Below, in pieces: positions 26,814 to 36,979 of a stretch of 64,000 nt of DNA. Made by a program: the position numbers and the translations under genes. The DNA comes from Candidatus Moanabacter tarae (GTDB lineage Bacteria > Verrucomicrobiota > Verrucomicrobiia > Opitutales > UBA2987): contig CP029803.1 of the NCBI GenBank assembly GCA_003226295.1, positions 2,113,001 through 2,177,000 on the forward strand. The letters run 5' to 3'. Position 1 is the stretch's first letter. Each line of letters opens with the position of its first letter. A model generated the notes under the pieces. That model worked only from the letters and a program-made list of their open reading frames with translations, was not told the DNA's origin and made no database searches.

Positions 26814-28046
26814 ATGTTGATGGCAATTAGAATGCTAATCCCCGTTCTCCTTCTTTTCACTATGGGGGCTCCTCTCGCTTTAGACGCAGGGCTCTTGGGA
26901 AAGAAACGGTCCCCGGAGGAACAGATCGCAGTCCAAAACGCCAAGGCAGAAACTGCGATGATGCAAGCTTTCGCCGCACTCGATAAGGGGAAAGAGAGAA
27001 CCGCTCTTTCCAAATTTAAAATCGTTTATAGGAAGTATCCCAGTTCGGTTCATGCCGCTGACGCCCTCTACCGGTCAGCTAAAATTTACTTCAAAAAACG
27101 AAAATGGAGGAAGTCCTTTGAAAACTACTACAGAATTGTAAGCGGTTACCCCGAATTCGAGCACTACGGAGATGTTCTTACGGAACAATTCGAAATTGCT
27201 AGTGCCTTAATGGCCAACAAGACCTCGCGCTATTTTGTTGTCATACCATATCGGAACTATGCCCAGGCTGTGAGATACTTTGAGGTCATCGCTAGCAGTG
27301 CCCCTTATAGCGAATATGCTCCTCTGGCCCTGATGAATAATGCATTAATCCATGGCAAGCTGGATAAAACACTGGAAAGAATCATGACTCTAAACCGTCT
27401 GATCGAAACATATCCCAAAAGCATGCTGGCACCCGATGCTTACCTCGATCTGGCTGAATCCTTTGCCGAGCTTGTAAACGGACCCCAATACGCTCAAAGC
27501 TCGACTCGTGAGGCGATGAAGTACTTCGAAGATTTTCTCATACTCTTTCCTGATAGTCCCGAGGTTGCTTTGGGCGAAGAAGGGCTTGGTCGCATGCAAG
27601 AAGCCTATGCCAAAAGCAAGGTCGTAATGGGGGAATTCTATTACAAAAAACGTAGAAACTACGTAGCTGCAGAAGTTTTTTTTAGCCAAGCTATCACCGC
27701 CGCACCCAAATCGGCCTCGGCACAACGAGCTCAGGACTATCTTTCTGTCATTGAAACAATACCAGAGGAGGAAAGGATGAGTCGATTAGCTCGAAAAGCT
27801 TCTCGTTCTAAAAGAAGTGGCCGGACCGGAGCATTCGCTAAGAAAGAACCAAAAGAGGCGGAGATCTCGACAAACTCAAATAAGCTCCCAGACCCATCCA
27901 CTGAAGCTCCTCCCGCAACAGTTGAGGTCGCTGAAGCCTCAGGCAGTACGGATGCTGATATCAAGAAAGACCGAAAGGGCATCTCAAAAACTCTTACTTT
28001 TTGGAGGAGGGGTCGCGATCAAGAGAAGTCTACCCCTGAAAAATAG
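26814..28046 (+). CDS. BamD-like TPR outer-membrane assembly protein
   Basis: About 410 residues. A hydrophobic N-terminus (MLIPVLLLFTMGAPLALDAG) gives a signal peptide. TPR-like repeats follow: ALSKFKIVYRKYPSSVHAADALYRSAKIYFKKRKW, then several copies ending about residue 310. The order and lengths fit BamD (YfiO), which helps insert outer-membrane beta-barrels. Unlike typical BamD there is no lipobox cysteine after the signal, and a basic, Ser/Thr-rich tail of about 90 residues follows the repeats. An ATG at 26814 is chosen; a TTG at 26784 is possible. An LptE-like gene is next. Confidence 0.78.
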   Translation: MLMAIRMLIPVLLLFTMGAPLALDAGLLGKKRSPEEQIAVQNAKAETAMMQAFAALDKGKERTALSKFKIVYRKYPSSVHAADALYRSAKIYFKKRKWRKSFENYYRIVSGYPEFEHYGDVLTEQFEIASALMANKTSRYFVVIPYRNYAQAVRYFEVIASSAPYSEYAPLALMNNALIHGKLDKTLERIMTLNRLIETYPKSMLAPDAYLDLAESFAELVNGPQYAQSSTREAMKYFEDFLILFPDSPEVALGEEGLGRMQEAYAKSKVVMGEFYYKKRRNYVAAEVFFSQAITAAPKSASAQRAQDYLSVIETIPEEERMSRLARKASRSKRSGRTGAFAKKEPKEAEISTNSNKLPDPSTEAPPATVEVAEASGSTDADIKKDRKGISKTLTFWRRGRDQEKSTPEK

Positions 28047-28047
28047 A

Positions 28048-28593
28048 TTGCACCCTAACAATGCTCAGCTCCTTCCTCGTTCTTTTATTATGGGAGCTGT
28101 CTGCTTCCCCATTCTGTCAGTTTTTTTCTTTCTAACCGGTTGCTCTCGCTACCATTTGGGCAACCCAAATGAACTTCCGTTTCAGTCGCTTTATATCAAA
28201 CAAGTAGAAAATCGTTCATTGCTCCCTCAGATCAACGTTCTCCTTGCTCAAAATCTGGTCGATGCCTTTCTAAGAGACGGAAGTGTACTGATCACATCCG
28301 AGGATAAATCCGATGCTCTCCTCGCTGTCACGATCGAAGAAGCAAACCGCCGCCGTTTCGCCACTCAGAGCAATGACACCCTTCGAGGTCGCTCATTCGC
28401 CCTCGTCCTTCGGGCTACCGCCACACTGACCGACACGCGCAATGGCCTAACCTTTTTCGATGCCCGGGAATTTACTGTCTCTGAGATAATATTCACGGAC
28501 GAAGGCTTGCAGCCAGCTGAATACCAAGCCATTTCTACCCTCGCCCGCGATCTAGCTCGCAAAATCAAAGACTCTATTGTCAGCCCATGGTAG
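28048..28593 (+). CDS. LptE-like outer-membrane lipoprotein
   Basis: A small lipoprotein of about 180 residues. The signal region ends in the lipobox LTGC (ILSVFFFLTGC), giving an N-terminal lipid-modified Cys. After it come YHLGNPNELPFQSLYIKQVENRS and a mixed alpha/beta body, with DLARKIKDSIVSPW at the end. This matches the LptE/RlpB fold, the plug of the LptD lipopolysaccharide translocon. The start is uncertain: TTG 28048 gives a positive charge before the hydrophobic core, while ATG 28090 lacks one. It follows the BamD-like gene with no gap, and rpe overlaps its 3' end. Confidence 0.72.
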   Translation: MHPNNAQLLPRSFIMGAVCFPILSVFFFLTGCSRYHLGNPNELPFQSLYIKQVENRSLLPQINVLLAQNLVDAFLRDGSVLITSEDKSDALLAVTIEEANRRRFATQSNDTLRGRSFALVLRATATLTDTRNGLTFFDAREFTVSEIIFTDEGLQPAEYQAISTLARDLARKIKDSIVSPW

Positions 28594-29276
28594 ATCAACC
28601 ATCCATGATTGAGAAAGCCGGAGAACTCCCAGTCGTTCTTGCACCGTCAATTCTGGCTGGCAGAAATTCAAATCTGGAAGAAAGCGTCCGTATTATCGAA
28701 GAGTCCGGCCTGACCTGGGTTCATTTAGACATTATGGACGGAAATTTTGTCCCCAATATTACTTTCGGCCCTCAAGCTGTCCAAGACCTCCGCGAGACCA
28801 CCGATCTCTTTTTTGACACCCATCTTATGCTCGAACACCCCCACCGTTATATCGAGGTATTCGCCAAAGCTGGGGCCAACCTAATCAGCATTCACGTAGA
28901 GCCAGCCTGCCCGATTAAAGAGACGCTCACCCAGATACGCGAGTTTGGCTGCCAAAATGGAATTGCCATCAATCCAAAGACTCCACCTGAGGAACTTTTA
29001 CCCTTTCTTGATAAGGTTGACTTGGTCTTGGTAATGACGGTTCAGCCTGGGTTTGGAGGACAAGTATTTAGAGAGGAATCGGCAAAAAAGATCAACGTGA
29101 TTGATGCGTGGAGGCGAGAACGGAATCTGAACTTCCGGATCGAAGTAGATGGGGGTATTAATCTGGATACTGCTCGGCTCTGCCGGGCACAAGGCTCAGA
29201 TACTTTTGTAGCAGGAACTGCTTTCTTTAGATCCGAGAATCGGAACTTATTCAGAAAAGAAATCGAAAGCCTTTAG
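28587..29276 (+). CDS. rpe: Ribulose-phosphate 3-epimerase
   Basis: The 229-residue TIM-barrel protein carries LAPSILAGRN (about residues 18-27), HLDIMDGNFVPNITFGP with the metal-binding His/Asp (about 47-63), FDTHLMLEHP, VMTVQPGFGGQ and IEVDGGIN. It interconverts ribulose 5-phosphate and xylulose 5-phosphate in the pentose phosphate pathway. Its ATG lies inside the last codons of the LptE-like gene (7-base overlap), so it is co-translated with envelope genes. Confidence 0.95.
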   Translation: MVDQPSMIEKAGELPVVLAPSILAGRNSNLEESVRIIEESGLTWVHLDIMDGNFVPNITFGPQAVQDLRETTDLFFDTHLMLEHPHRYIEVFAKAGANLISIHVEPACPIKETLTQIREFGCQNGIAINPKTPPEELLPFLDKVDLVLVMTVQPGFGGQVFREESAKKINVIDAWRRERNLNFRIEVDGGINLDTARLCRAQGSDTFVAGTAFFRSENRNLFRKEIESL

Positions 29277-29299
29277 TCCCACTCTTAATCAACGTTAGT

Positions 29300-30079
29300 C
29301 TAGGATCTTTGCACCTGCTCGATGTCCCTGCAGAAACCTGACGCTGGGTCTATAGTTACGACTGCACCTGAAAGTCGCACATCACCTTCCGCGACAGTGA
29401 ATTTCCTCGGCATTCCATCGAGGTATCGCGCCACCACCGGTTGCACGTCTCTTCCAAGGACGGAATGATGGGGCCCTGTCATCCCGGAATCGGTAAGATA
29501 CCCAGTTCCCCGTGGAAGAATAGTCGCATCAGCTGTAGGGACATGGGTATGAGTACCGATAACAGCTGAAGTCCGTCCGTCCAGATACCAGCCAAAAGCA
29601 ATTTTCTCTGAAGTTGCTTCAGCATGAATTTCGGTGATTACGGCATCCGTCTCACCCTCCAATTCCGATAATATCTGATCCGATGAGGAGAAAGGGCAAG
29701 AGCTCAGGGCGGTCAGGAACTGTCGCCCGAGAACAGTAAATACCCCTATTCGAATCCCACCTCTTTCAATTACGAGATATCTCCTTCCGGGGCAATTCTC
29801 TGGCAGATTGGCCGGCCGACACACCCAATCCAAGTCCGAGATCTCTAAATCAAAGCCTCGTTGGTCCCAAACATGATCACCGAGAGTGATAGCGTCTACA
29901 CCCCCTTCCTTAAGCTGCTGTGCAATCTTTCCAGAAAGACCGGCGCCACCAGCAGAGTTTTCCGCATTAGCCACCACGAAATCAACCTCCAACTCCTTTC
30001 GAATCTCAGGGAGCTTTTCGAGAACGAAGTTTCGCCCGGGCCTTCCCACTATATCTCCAATAAAAAGAAGTTTGACCAT
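29300..30079 (-). CDS. YmdB-family metallophosphoesterase
   Basis: The 259-residue protein starts [23 protein letters not shown] and contains [51 protein letters not shown]. These are the di-metal ligands (Asp, Glu, Asn, His, His) of the YmdB family, which hydrolyses 2',3'-cyclic nucleotides and affects small-RNA and developmental functions in Bacillus. The role here is unproven. It is convergent with rpe. Confidence 0.9.
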   Translation of the reverse strand: MVKLLFIGDIVGRPGRNFVLEKLPEIRKELEVDFVVANAENSAGGAGLSGKIAQQLKEGGVDAITLGDHVWDQRGFDLEISDLDWVCRPANLPENCPGRRYLVIERGGIRIGVFTVLGRQFLTALSSCPFSSSDQILSELEGETDAVITEIHAEATSEKIAFGWYLDGRTSAVIGTHTHVPTADATILPRGTGYLTDSGMTGPHHSVLGRDVQPVVARYLDGMPRKFTVAEGDVRLSGAVVTIDPASGFCRDIEQVQRS

Positions 30080-30576
30080 ATAAGTAGAATGGTGGGTTTA
30101 GCACTGCTACGCAAGCAACCTATGATACCCAGGTATGAAATTTAGGTACCTGACTTACAACTATTACTTTACGCAGAGCCATCGATCAACCTATGAGAAA
30201 AGCAGCTCCCGGTGAACGTATCTCCGGCACCAGCAGCTACTTTTTCACTATGCACCTCAGGTGTACAAAAAAATAGAACTTTAAAATCCTATAGGTTTCC
30301 AAATGAAGAAAACGTTGGACATCAAGACTCCATAACTGTTAGATCCCCACATCATGTTTACAACGCTTCAGTCCGATATAAGACTTTCTGCCATTCGGCC
30401 CATAGGGTTGTGGGCCATGTTTTCTGGCGTCGTGGTTGTATCCGTAGATGTAGGCTAAACTGCGGTTAAGAGAAGCTTCTCTTCAGCCGGCAGTTAAAAA
30501 TGTTAAATTGTTATCGTCAAAGCTGTACCTCTCTTCGGAGAATTTGAAACATCTAATTAGAACGAGAAATAGGCCA
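30080..30576. other. Leader region upstream of acetolactate synthase
   Basis: About 500 bases lie between the divergent YmdB and ilvB genes and must hold both promoters. I looked for a T-box or a leader peptide rich in Ile/Val/Leu codons and saw neither. The one + strand frame of note (30212-30469) has no family resemblance. Confidence 0.4.
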
Positions 30577-32358
30577 ATGAAACCCGAAAAACTGGTTACT
30601 TTCCCTCAAGACGACGAGGGCCCCGAAATGAATGGTGCCGATATCCTCGTTACCGCTCTAGAACGTGAGGGAGTCGAAATCGTCTTCGCATATCCCGGTG
30701 GAGCCTCCATGGAATTGCATCAGTCCCTTACTAAAAGCCAAAAGATCCGTACTATTTTGCCTCGATTTGAGCAAGGAGGAGGGTTTATGGCACATGGTTA
30801 TGCCCGCGCCACCGGAAAGGCTGGAGTTTGTATGGCAACCAGTGGTCCAGGCGCTACCAATCTTATGACCTGCATTACTGATGCATTCATGGATAGTATA
30901 CCACTAATCGCGATTACCGGGCAAGTACATCAATGGAATATTGGCAAAGCCGCCTTTCAGGAAACCGATTTTTTCGGAATGACGCTGCCAGTGGTAAAGC
31001 ATAGTTATCTAGTGCTCGATATTCAAGATCTGCCTAAAGTGATTAAGCATGCTTTTTTCCTCGCTACGACTGGACGCCCGGGACCAGTAGTTATCGATAT
31101 TCCCAAGGACATACAGCAAGAACTGTCGAAACCTCTCTTCCCCGGCTCCATCAATATACCGGGTTACCAACCTGAGCCACACGCACGTGACGAGGACCTC
31201 AAAGTCGTTTTGGAACTTATCGAAAAGTCAAAAAGACCTGTCTTCTACACTGGAGGAGGAATCATTTCAGGAAACTCTCAAAAGGAGCTAACCGCTCTCT
31301 CGGAGATCACAGGGGTACCCGTGGCCACAACGTTAATGGGATTAGGGGCGTTTCCTGAATCACACAAACACTCCCTGAGATGGTTCGGTATGCACGGAAC
31401 TGTGGCGGGGAACTGGGCCGTTTGCGAAAGCGATCTTCTAATAACTGCAGGCGCTCGATTCGACGACCGTATTACGGGTGCACCTGCCAGTAAATTTGCC
31501 CCCGATGCAGTTGTTGTCCACATCGATATCGACAAATCGGAGCACCAAAAAAATAAGACTGTCCGGCACCCAATTCATTCTGATGTCCGCTACGCATTGG
31601 GAAGGCTTGTACACCTTGCCAAAGAAACAGGCTTTAAGAAGCCTGACCTTGAGTATTGGTATAAACAACTCGCTACATGGCAAAAGCAACACCCGTTTAA
31701 CTACGAAAGAGATGACCGGTTCGTTCTGGGCCAGGAAGCGATTGAGGCTCTCTATCACCAAACTGATGGAGAAGCGATCATTACGACCGGAGTCGGTCAG
31801 CATCAAATGTGGGCGGCACAGTTCTATAAATTTCACAAACCTCGCAGCTACCTCAGCTCTCTAGGGCTGGGTGCAATGGGCTTCGGGCTGCCCGCTGCCA
31901 TCGGGGCCAAGGTGGCTTGCCCGGATCGTACCGTTGTGGATGTAGACGGCGACGGATCCTTTCTTATGAATATCCAAGAACTCGCTACAGCAGTTATCGA
32001 GAAGATTCCTGTAAAAATTCTCCTTCTCAACAATCAACATTTGGGAATGGTAATGCAGTGGGAAGATTTGATCTACGAGGGAGTTCGAGCCCAAACTATT
32101 CTAGGCGACCCAGAAAATATTGGTTCCCCGGAAAATCCTGCAGGCCTGTACCCCAATTTCGTAAAAATGGCTGAGAGCTTTGGTTGTCCAGCTCGGCAGG
32201 TGATTCTAAAAAAGGAACTAAAAGACGGAATCGATGAAATGCTCGAATGCGATAGCCCCTTCCTCCTAGAAGTCGTTAGCCACTATGACGAACACGTTTT
32301 ACCCATGATCCAGCAGGGAAAGTCGGCCAAAGAGATTCTCCTTCAACCTCCAGGTTAA
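30577..32358 (+). CDS. ilvB: Acetolactate synthase large subunit
   Basis: About 593 residues with the ThDP-enzyme domains in order: N-terminal [15 protein letters not shown] and [18 protein letters not shown] (catalytic Glu), central [13 protein letters not shown], and C-terminal [30 protein letters not shown], where GDGS and NN bind ThDP-Mg. It makes acetolactate or acetohydroxybutyrate for branched-chain amino acids. I chose ATG 30577, which follows an AGG. Upstream starts would add about 23 residues. No ilvN small subunit gene is adjacent. The length is normal. Confidence 0.94.
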   Translation: MKPEKLVTFPQDDEGPEMNGADILVTALEREGVEIVFAYPGGASMELHQSLTKSQKIRTILPRFEQGGGFMAHGYARATGKAGVCMATSGPGATNLMTCITDAFMDSIPLIAITGQVHQWNIGKAAFQETDFFGMTLPVVKHSYLVLDIQDLPKVIKHAFFLATTGRPGPVVIDIPKDIQQELSKPLFPGSINIPGYQPEPHARDEDLKVVLELIEKSKRPVFYTGGGIISGNSQKELTALSEITGVPVATTLMGLGAFPESHKHSLRWFGMHGTVAGNWAVCESDLLITAGARFDDRITGAPASKFAPDAVVVHIDIDKSEHQKNKTVRHPIHSDVRYALGRLVHLAKETGFKKPDLEYWYKQLATWQKQHPFNYERDDRFVLGQEAIEALYHQTDGEAIITTGVGQHQMWAAQFYKFHKPRSYLSSLGLGAMGFGLPAAIGAKVACPDRTVVDVDGDGSFLMNIQELATAVIEKIPVKILLLNNQHLGMVMQWEDLIYEGVRAQTILGDPENIGSPENPAGLYPNFVKMAESFGCPARQVILKKELKDGIDEMLECDSPFLLEVVSHYDEHVLPMIQQGKSAKEILLQPPG

Positions 32359-32383
32359 GAATTCTGGGCTCTTAATTCAAAGA

Positions 32384-34948
32384 TCAGGGCTTGACAACAA
32401 GCCTCACTGCTCTGTCAGGATTAAGCATTTCGATAGCAAACTTCCGGAGATCCTCGGTCGTAATTGAGTCGATACGCTCGTCATAGTTGCTCCAATCATT
32501 TGCTGGTAAATTGTAGGTGACATTCAAGGCCGCCTGCATCGCACATGAACCAATCGTTTGGAGACTCATCCTCTTCTGTGCCTTGAGTCGCCTCTGGCAT
32601 CGACGTAATTCGCTTTCAGTAATCTTTCCGCTTCTAACACGATGGACCTCTTCATTAAATTCTTCCCCAACTTGCTTATGGGAATCCGGATGTGTACCAC
32701 AGCAAAAATAAAACATGCCGGACTCGATCCCAGATATCCTTGAGGCTCCTACAAAATATGCCAGCCCAAGTTCTTCCCGAACGCGCAGGAAAAGACGCCC
32801 TGACATCTCGCTGAAGAGCTCAACCAGAATTTCGCCAGCATGATATCTTGGATCAATAATTCCCACATCGGGATAAGCTTGGAATATTACAGCCTGCTCC
32901 CTGTTCAGATTTCGCTCGAACACCCCAGGGCAAGCCGGCCCATCGAAAGGGACCGTTTCCGGAGTAAAGTCGACATTTTTCATTTCCCCAAGCAAGTCGC
33001 TTAGTTTTGGGATTAGCTCACCCTCATCAAAATCGCCCGACACCCCTAAGACTAGATTTCCCCCTCTGACAAGTTTTTCAAAATGCCTTTTAACATCTAT
33101 TTGAGTCAGACATTCCATAGTTTTAATCGTTCCCTGAGGATCAACTGAGAGGGGATGATCTCCAAAAAACAAGTCGCGAAGATACTTTTTCCCGTAGTCA
33201 ACAATTTCATCTAACTCTTCGTTCAAAGAGGCAATCTGAGCCATTCTTTCTCGTTCGAAGGTGTCGTTCTTGAATGCGGGGCTAAGCATACACTCCCCAA
33301 GCAACTCCACGGCAAAAGCAACATCTGAAGACATCACTTCAAGGAAGAATCCAAAGGTGTTGTTCCCGATGAATTCCCCAAAACTCGCACCAAGGCCCTC
33401 CACTGTTTCCGAGATTTCGAGAGTATCGCGGCTCATCGTATCTTTTGTGAGAAGAGTAGCCAAAATTCCTGTCACACCTCTATTTAGAGGGGACTCATAA
33501 AGCGCTCCACCACGAAACACAGGACGCAGATGCACCTTGGGAAGACGCCTTAATTTCTGCCAAACAATTCGTGCGCCATTCGGCAGTACGACGGTTTCAA
33601 ATTTGGGAACCGATAGGGGCTCACCGACTAATTTACTTTTTCTAGAAACGATGTCCTTCGCATTTAGCGAAACGGCCGTTAATCTATCCCTTCTTAGGTA
33701 TTTGGACGTCAAAGCCACAAGCTGTTGAGTTGAGACCGCCTCGATTCTCCGAAAGTAATTTCTCGGATAACCAAGGTCCCCTATAACCACTTCCGCTAGG
33801 CCTAACCGAGACGCCTGTCCACTCATCGTTTTGCGTAAATCAATCTCGCTCACCAAGGCTTGTCGCCTTACCTTTGCAATCTGAGCCTCGGTAAAGCCAT
33901 TGGCGCCAACACCTTCGATCTCTTCAAGTATCGCATCCTGAACGATTGGACGCTTATCGTTATCACAGAGATAAGAAATCCAAAGCATTCCGCTTGTCCC
34001 TTGAGTCCAGGTTGCAGCATCGACGTAGTGTACGATCTTCTTCTCCTCTCGTAACCGCCTCCATAGAACTGAGCTATTGCCCCCTCCCAAGACCGCGGCC
34101 AGAACATCAAGCGCAGGACCATCCGGATGAACCATCCCACAAGTTTTGAAAGCAAGACCGCCTCGACAGATATTTACGTCCCCATAGAGATGTTCCTCCC
34201 TCAACGCCAGCTGCTGGGGTTCATCAAACAAGATGGAAGCCGGTAAAGAAACCCGCGGATACTTCCCGAAATTCCGTTCTACTTCTTCCTTCACCGTGTC
34301 AACATCAACGTCCCCAACAACCACGAGGACTATGTTGTTTGGTACATACTGCGCTTTGTAGTAAGTCACCAAGCTCTCCCGTTGGAGCTTCTCAAAGACC
34401 TCACGATATCCGATCACTGGATTCCGGTATGGATGCAACCTATAGGCATTACCAAACAAGGCTTGTGTCACCCGGCGGTCTGGATCATCCATACCCATAT
34501 CTATCTCGCGCAGGATCACTTCACGCTCACGGTCCACCTCTTCCTTTGGAAGGAGTGCATTGAATACCGCATCCCCCAAAACATCTAGCGCTAGATTGAT
34601 TGATTCACTTGGAAGATCGATATAGTAAACTGTACGGTCGAAAGTTGTATAGGCATTAATATTTCCTCCTGCTTCTTGCACATCGCGGCTAATCTGAATG
34701 CCTGGGCGTTTGTGCGTCCCCTTGAATAACATGTGCTCCAGAAAATGAGAGAGTCCGGAGCCCAGATTCTCCCCTTCGCAAATACTGCCGGCTTTTACCC
34801 ACACTTGAGCTGATGCCAGTTTGCTCGAATGATCCTCCTTTATAAGAACCACCAGGCCATTTCGTAGTACATACCGATCTACCTTTTCATCGAAAAATTC
34901 ATCTATAAGCGGAGTCCACCCCTCCCCCAAACTTGATACGGTAGACAT
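32384..34948 (-). CDS. M16 family zinc peptidase with two tandem domains
   Basis: About 853 residues with two M16 halves. The first has HFLEH (68-72, H-x-x-E-H) and a third metal ligand around Glu148. The second half (about residue 440 on, from PKFETVVLPNGARIVWQKL) lacks the motif, as in the inactive partner domain of pitrilysin-type peptidases. The ATG at 34948 has AGGGA 6 bases upstream. An earlier TTG would add 19 residues. It may process peptides in the cytoplasm or periplasm. No signal peptide is visible. Confidence 0.92.
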   Translation of the reverse strand: MSTVSSLGEGWTPLIDEFFDEKVDRYVLRNGLVVLIKEDHSSKLASAQVWVKAGSICEGENLGSGLSHFLEHMLFKGTHKRPGIQISRDVQEAGGNINAYTTFDRTVYYIDLPSESINLALDVLGDAVFNALLPKEEVDREREVILREIDMGMDDPDRRVTQALFGNAYRLHPYRNPVIGYREVFEKLQRESLVTYYKAQYVPNNIVLVVVGDVDVDTVKEEVERNFGKYPRVSLPASILFDEPQQLALREEHLYGDVNICRGGLAFKTCGMVHPDGPALDVLAAVLGGGNSSVLWRRLREEKKIVHYVDAATWTQGTSGMLWISYLCDNDKRPIVQDAILEEIEGVGANGFTEAQIAKVRRQALVSEIDLRKTMSGQASRLGLAEVVIGDLGYPRNYFRRIEAVSTQQLVALTSKYLRRDRLTAVSLNAKDIVSRKSKLVGEPLSVPKFETVVLPNGARIVWQKLRRLPKVHLRPVFRGGALYESPLNRGVTGILATLLTKDTMSRDTLEISETVEGLGASFGEFIGNNTFGFFLEVMSSDVAFAVELLGECMLSPAFKNDTFERERMAQIASLNEELDEIVDYGKKYLRDLFFGDHPLSVDPQGTIKTMECLTQIDVKRHFEKLVRGGNLVLGVSGDFDEGELIPKLSDLLGEMKNVDFTPETVPFDGPACPGVFERNLNREQAVIFQAYPDVGIIDPRYHAGEILVELFSEMSGRLFLRVREELGLAYFVGASRISGIESGMFYFCCGTHPDSHKQVGEEFNEEVHRVRSGKITESELRRCQRRLKAQKRMSLQTIGSCAMQAALNVTYNLPANDWSNYDERIDSITTEDLRKFAIEMLNPDRAVRLVVKP

Positions 34949-35031
34949 CAAAATCCCTGTCGCATGGTTACATGAATACAGACGCCAATATTTCCTCCCA
35001 GTCAATCCCTTTGGAAGTCCAGGCTAGATTC

Positions 35032-36780
35032 TCAATACCTCCACCCCAGCAATCTCCAATAAAAAAGAAACCAGATGAATGCTACCTCTGAAACACAGGC
35101 GACGATTACTGTAGAATAACCCCACGCTGAGTGGATCCATCCGGTATCCCAAGAGTAAAACACTCTTAGAATGGTCATCGACCAAACTATAAACCCAAAA
35201 AGGGGAAAGGCCAAAAGAAAGCCGAGGGGAAATGGAGCATCCTGGATTAGCCGGGATCCTCCTTGTGCCGTCATCATTATAATCCCAACCCCGAAACCCA
35301 AGTTGAGCAAACAGGTTAGCGACAACCCCCAACCGATTTCGGTTGCGAGTATGGGAACACCCTTGAACATGTTAAGCAGGATCGTAAAAGAGCACATGAA
35401 AAATAAAAGAGCACATGTCGCAGCAAGACCCATTTGGGTTCTACCTTTCGTAGCTATTGATATCCTCTCGAAGCGGTCCCGGCCGCCAAGATAGAGACCT
35501 GTTACGCGATTGTAGCTGTCACGAAGAAAGCCGATTCGTTTTCCCAATTTTTTCTCCAAAAAAACATCTCCTCCCAAATGGGCATAGCTTTCCTGTTCAA
35601 TCAAGATCCTACCGTTTCGTTCTTTTACTTGTACCTCTTCACCCTCTTTCCCTAATAGAGCGGCGCATTTACCTAAATGATGGTGGGGATACCAAGAATG
35701 TCGGTAATACCCACAATACTGATTAAGGCGTTGCCGAGACCCGGATTCCGTGCCCCTAGTATGAGGCGGATCACAAAATGCAAAAGAGACCACCCTCTCT
35801 AGGAATCCACGGAGTAGATTGGTTTCGATGTTATAGTAGAGAATAATTCCGAATCCTGCATCCGGAAAAAGGTAAAACCCAGTCCGGTGTCCCGGCATGT
35901 GCCCAGTGTGCCAGATCACCTTCTGCCCTCTCATCTCGTCCAGCCAGAATGCCATTCCCATTCCAGGTAATCCAGAAAGCAGAGATGTTTTTTCATCTAG
36001 AAGGGAGGAAGATTGATCAAGAATTAATGATTTATCCTCCAAGAAAACTTTCATGAGCAAGCCGAGATCTCTAGGAGAAGCGACCAAAGATGAGGCCGGA
36101 TAAACCTTCCAATGTCGCAGTGGCAGTTTGCGGCAACTTCCAAAAACCCAATTGTACCCCTCTGATAATTCAGTTTCCGTTTTGAGATCCGGAATAAATG
36201 TGGCTCTCCTCATTCCCAGCGGCCGGAAGATCGCATCACGGGCGTAGTCCGCAAAAGGTTTTCCCTTTACAACTTCTACGGCCAACCCAGCGAGGGAAAC
36301 ACCGAAATTTGAATACGTTAAACTCGCCCCTACCGCCGCTACCGGCGGGGGCAGGGATTCTCCAAGAAATCCCGACAAATTCTTAATTTTCGCGGCCTGG
36401 CGAGTCGATTGCCGTACAAACCGTTCCCCAATTCCAGCACGATGAGTCAACAAATCGCCGATAGTTGCGGCTCCATAGCCATAGGGCAATTGACGGCCCA
36501 GCACGTCGCTGAGTTGAATACCCAAATCCAATTCGCCCGATTCCACTAGCTGCTGAACGGCAATTGCGGTTACCACCTTAGAAATCGAACCGGCTCGAAT
36601 AGGGGTATCCAACTCTAGAGCCCGCTCAGGATCGAGGCTGGCAAATCCCCAGGCCCTTTCTAGTCTATTGTGGCTCCCCCTTCGGAGCAAGATCGCTGCA
36701 AGCCCTGGCGCACGATGGTCATTTATGATTTTAGCCGCTTCTTCTTCGAAAAACGGCCCCCACGAGGTTTCATCAATCAC
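35032..36780 (-). CDS. Beta-lactamase-fold serine hydrolase with C-terminal membrane helices
   Basis: This 582-residue protein has the class C beta-lactamase / penicillin-binding-protein triad SISK (65-68), YSN (156-158) and HTG (291-293). Near residues 440-575 there are about four hydrophobic helices. The N-terminus has no signal peptide, so export and topology are unclear. Relatives are esterases, D-peptidases and EstB-like enzymes as well as beta-lactamases, so the substrate cannot be stated. It lies 27 bases upstream of the M16 gene's farthest possible start and may be in its operon. Confidence 0.85.
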   Translation of the reverse strand: MIDETSWGPFFEEEAAKIINDHRAPGLAAILLRRGSHNRLERAWGFASLDPERALELDTPIRAGSISKVVTAIAVQQLVESGELDLGIQLSDVLGRQLPYGYGAATIGDLLTHRAGIGERFVRQSTRQAAKIKNLSGFLGESLPPPVAAVGASLTYSNFGVSLAGLAVEVVKGKPFADYARDAIFRPLGMRRATFIPDLKTETELSEGYNWVFGSCRKLPLRHWKVYPASSLVASPRDLGLLMKVFLEDKSLILDQSSSLLDEKTSLLSGLPGMGMAFWLDEMRGQKVIWHTGHMPGHRTGFYLFPDAGFGIILYYNIETNLLRGFLERVVSFAFCDPPHTRGTESGSRQRLNQYCGYYRHSWYPHHHLGKCAALLGKEGEEVQVKERNGRILIEQESYAHLGGDVFLEKKLGKRIGFLRDSYNRVTGLYLGGRDRFERISIATKGRTQMGLAATCALLFFMCSFTILLNMFKGVPILATEIGWGLSLTCLLNLGFGVGIIMMTAQGGSRLIQDAPFPLGFLLAFPLFGFIVWSMTILRVFYSWDTGWIHSAWGYSTVIVACVSEVAFIWFLFYWRLLGWRY

Positions 36781-36979
36781 AATAATTTTCCAAAAATTAG
36801 TGAGATTTTATCCCAAAAGTTAGCAATTGCAAATCTGACTGAGTCCATTCTGCTAACCTCTTTGTTTCTGGCCGACTCCTCGAGCCATCCTCCTTAATTG
36901 AATCCCTTTCCTGGGGGGATTAGTTGCACTAAAAACGGGCCGGACCGATAAGTAGGTATAGACAGGATTGGAATCAATC

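Noticed and set aside
30212-30469. An 85-codon + strand frame in the ilvB leader region
   Set aside because: It has no start context or recognisable domain, and it does not look like a branched-chain amino acid leader peptide.
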